DNA from: Bacillota bacterium
Lineage (GTDB): Bacteria; Bacillota_A; Clostridia; Lachnospirales; Bianqueaceae
NCBI GenBank assembly: GCA_017420625.1
Contig: JAFOIR010000375.1
Span: 1 to 6,172, forward strand
Reading direction: 5' to 3'
DNA length: 6,172 nt
Notes under the pieces: generated by a model
What the model was told of the DNA's origin: nothing
The model's database searches: none
The model's input: the letters and a program-made list of their open reading frames with translations, nothing else
Program-made: the position numbers and the translations under genes
Shown: piece by piece, positions 5,331-6,172 of the stretch
Numbering within the stretch: position 1 is the first letter of the stretch
Layout of the letters: every line of letters starts with the position of its first letter

Positions 5331-6172
5331 TTAGAGTGAAGGCTCATAGTGCCTTTTTTCGGCAGCCCGCTGATGCCTTTTGGTTGGTGTTGGATTTTCC
5401 AGCCTTCGAGTGTTTTCCGAATGATTGATGGAGAGACGATTGCTGTCAAAGGCAGCATTCTCTTTTGGAGGCAGCTCAATCTTCTGGGAAACTAAGCGCT
5501 GATTTCTCTGTAACTCCTGTCTGCGAACACTGTCTTCACTGAAGATCCAGTTTACATTGATGGCAGCAGTTCTCACATCATTGCGGTAGCTGATTAAGGA
5601 ACGAAGCTCGTTTTCCTGGACTGACTTCCTTGCAAGCAGGTCCTCTTTCTGCTGTTTCAGATCTTTCAAGGCAGGAATTTTCAATCCTTTTTTCCTGAAA
5701 TACTGAACTGCCTCATCATACCGAGCCAGGTCTTTCTCGTGCTGATGCCGGTATAAAGGCTTTACAAAGGATTTCTGGTATTCTTTGTGGACTGAGCGGG
5801 TGGAGAGATACTGACCGGCATAATGAATCTGTTCGTTGATCTCCCGAATCCGGTCTTCGGTTCTTTTCAGATTGGATTCAGCTACGGTAACCACTTCCTC
5901 CGACTTCTTCTTTTTCGCCCGCAATTCTTCACGGGATCCGATTCCTTGCTCCTGAATATAACAGACGGTTCTGGCGGCCTTTTGCAGGTTGGAGAGTGCT
6001 ACTTTCTCTGCATAGGCCGCATTATGCTGCGCTTTGATGCAGGTCTGAAGATCCGTGACCAGTTGCAGTTTAGAATGGACAAAAAGGATAGCGACTGGAT
6101 CTTTATAGTAGTCGCGTGCAGGATCATAGATTGTGCTGTAACGAACACCGCGAAAGGTCACGGTTTCTTCTC
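5331..6172 (-). CDS. Probable relaxase (Tn1549-type mobilisation protein), C-terminal part
   Basis: The frame is open to the right edge, so the gene starts outside the window; 279 complete codons are visible, ending at TAA 5331-5333. A GTG at 6159-6161 could be read as a start but has no good ribosome binding site and the frame continues upstream (EET before it), so it is probably an internal valine. The fragment is highly charged and helical. The segment LQKAARTVCYIQEQGI (59-74 counted from that GTG), the coiled coil at about 85-118, the STRSVHKEYQKS stretch (120-131), the AVQYFRKKGLKIPALKDLKQ segment (151-170) and a second coiled coil to about 205 follow the pattern of C-terminal regions of relaxases in Tn1549-like integrative conjugative elements. 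There the N-terminal nuclease nicks oriT. The nuclease domain is not visible, so the assignment rests on remembered family pattern. The tail after 210 is Arg/Asn/Pro-rich and probably disordered. Confidence 0.62.
   Translation of the reverse strand, partial: EETVTFRGVRYSTIYDPARDYYKDPVAILFVHSKLQLVTDLQTCIKAQHNAAYAEKVALSNLQKAARTVCYIQEQGIGSREELRAKKKKSEEVVTVAESNLKRTEDRIREINEQIHYAGQYLSTRSVHKEYQKSFVKPLYRHQHEKDLARYDEAVQYFRKKGLKIPALKDLKQQKEDLLARKSVQENELRSLISYRNDVRTAAINVNWIFSEDSVRRQELQRNQRLVSQKIELPPKENAAFDSNRLSINHSENTRRLENPTPTKRHQRAAEKRHYEPSL

Overview
The window looks like chromosomal DNA of a low-to-moderate-GC member of the Bacillota, most likely a gut clostridium of the Lachnospiraceae type. The evidence is strong AAGGAG-like ribosome binding sites, a clostridial-style ROK glucokinase next to a GH13 alpha-glucosidase, an IS4-family transposase, and a relaxase tail of the kind carried by Tn1549-like conjugative elements. 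The taxon is inferred from gene style; no rRNA or other marker is present.

Layout: positions 1-133 hold the C-terminal end of an endonuclease/exonuclease/phosphatase-family protein (+). Next comes a GH13 alpha-glucosidase (152-1999, +), then a non-coding stretch with degenerate repeats and a perfect 13-bp hairpin (2144-2179). The hairpin sits directly before a strong ribosome binding site, which drives a short peroxiredoxin N-terminal remnant (2196-2309). That remnant runs without a stop, in frame, into a complete ROK-family glucokinase (2310-3254, +). The two sugar genes form a coherent unit: the glucosidase would release glucose from alpha-linked oligosaccharides and the kinase would convert it to glucose 6-phosphate.

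After the kinase there is AT-richer DNA with three 17-bp tandem repeats and two hairpins. An IS4-family insertion sequence follows, with its transposase at 3529-4989 (+). The transposase leader has an extended -10 promoter and two competing inverted repeats that could mask the ribosome binding site or start codon only in read-through transcripts. An untranslated stretch follows (4990-5330) containing a rho-independent terminator. From 5331 to the window edge the minus strand encodes the coiled-coil C-terminal part of a probable relaxase, which enters from the right.

The window is therefore a junction: housekeeping sugar genes on the left, mobile DNA (IS plus a conjugative-element gene) on the right. 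I see no evidence for a wholly new system. The points most worth a second look are the peroxiredoxin remnant fused upstream of the kinase, the hairpin against its ribosome binding site, and the IS leader architecture.
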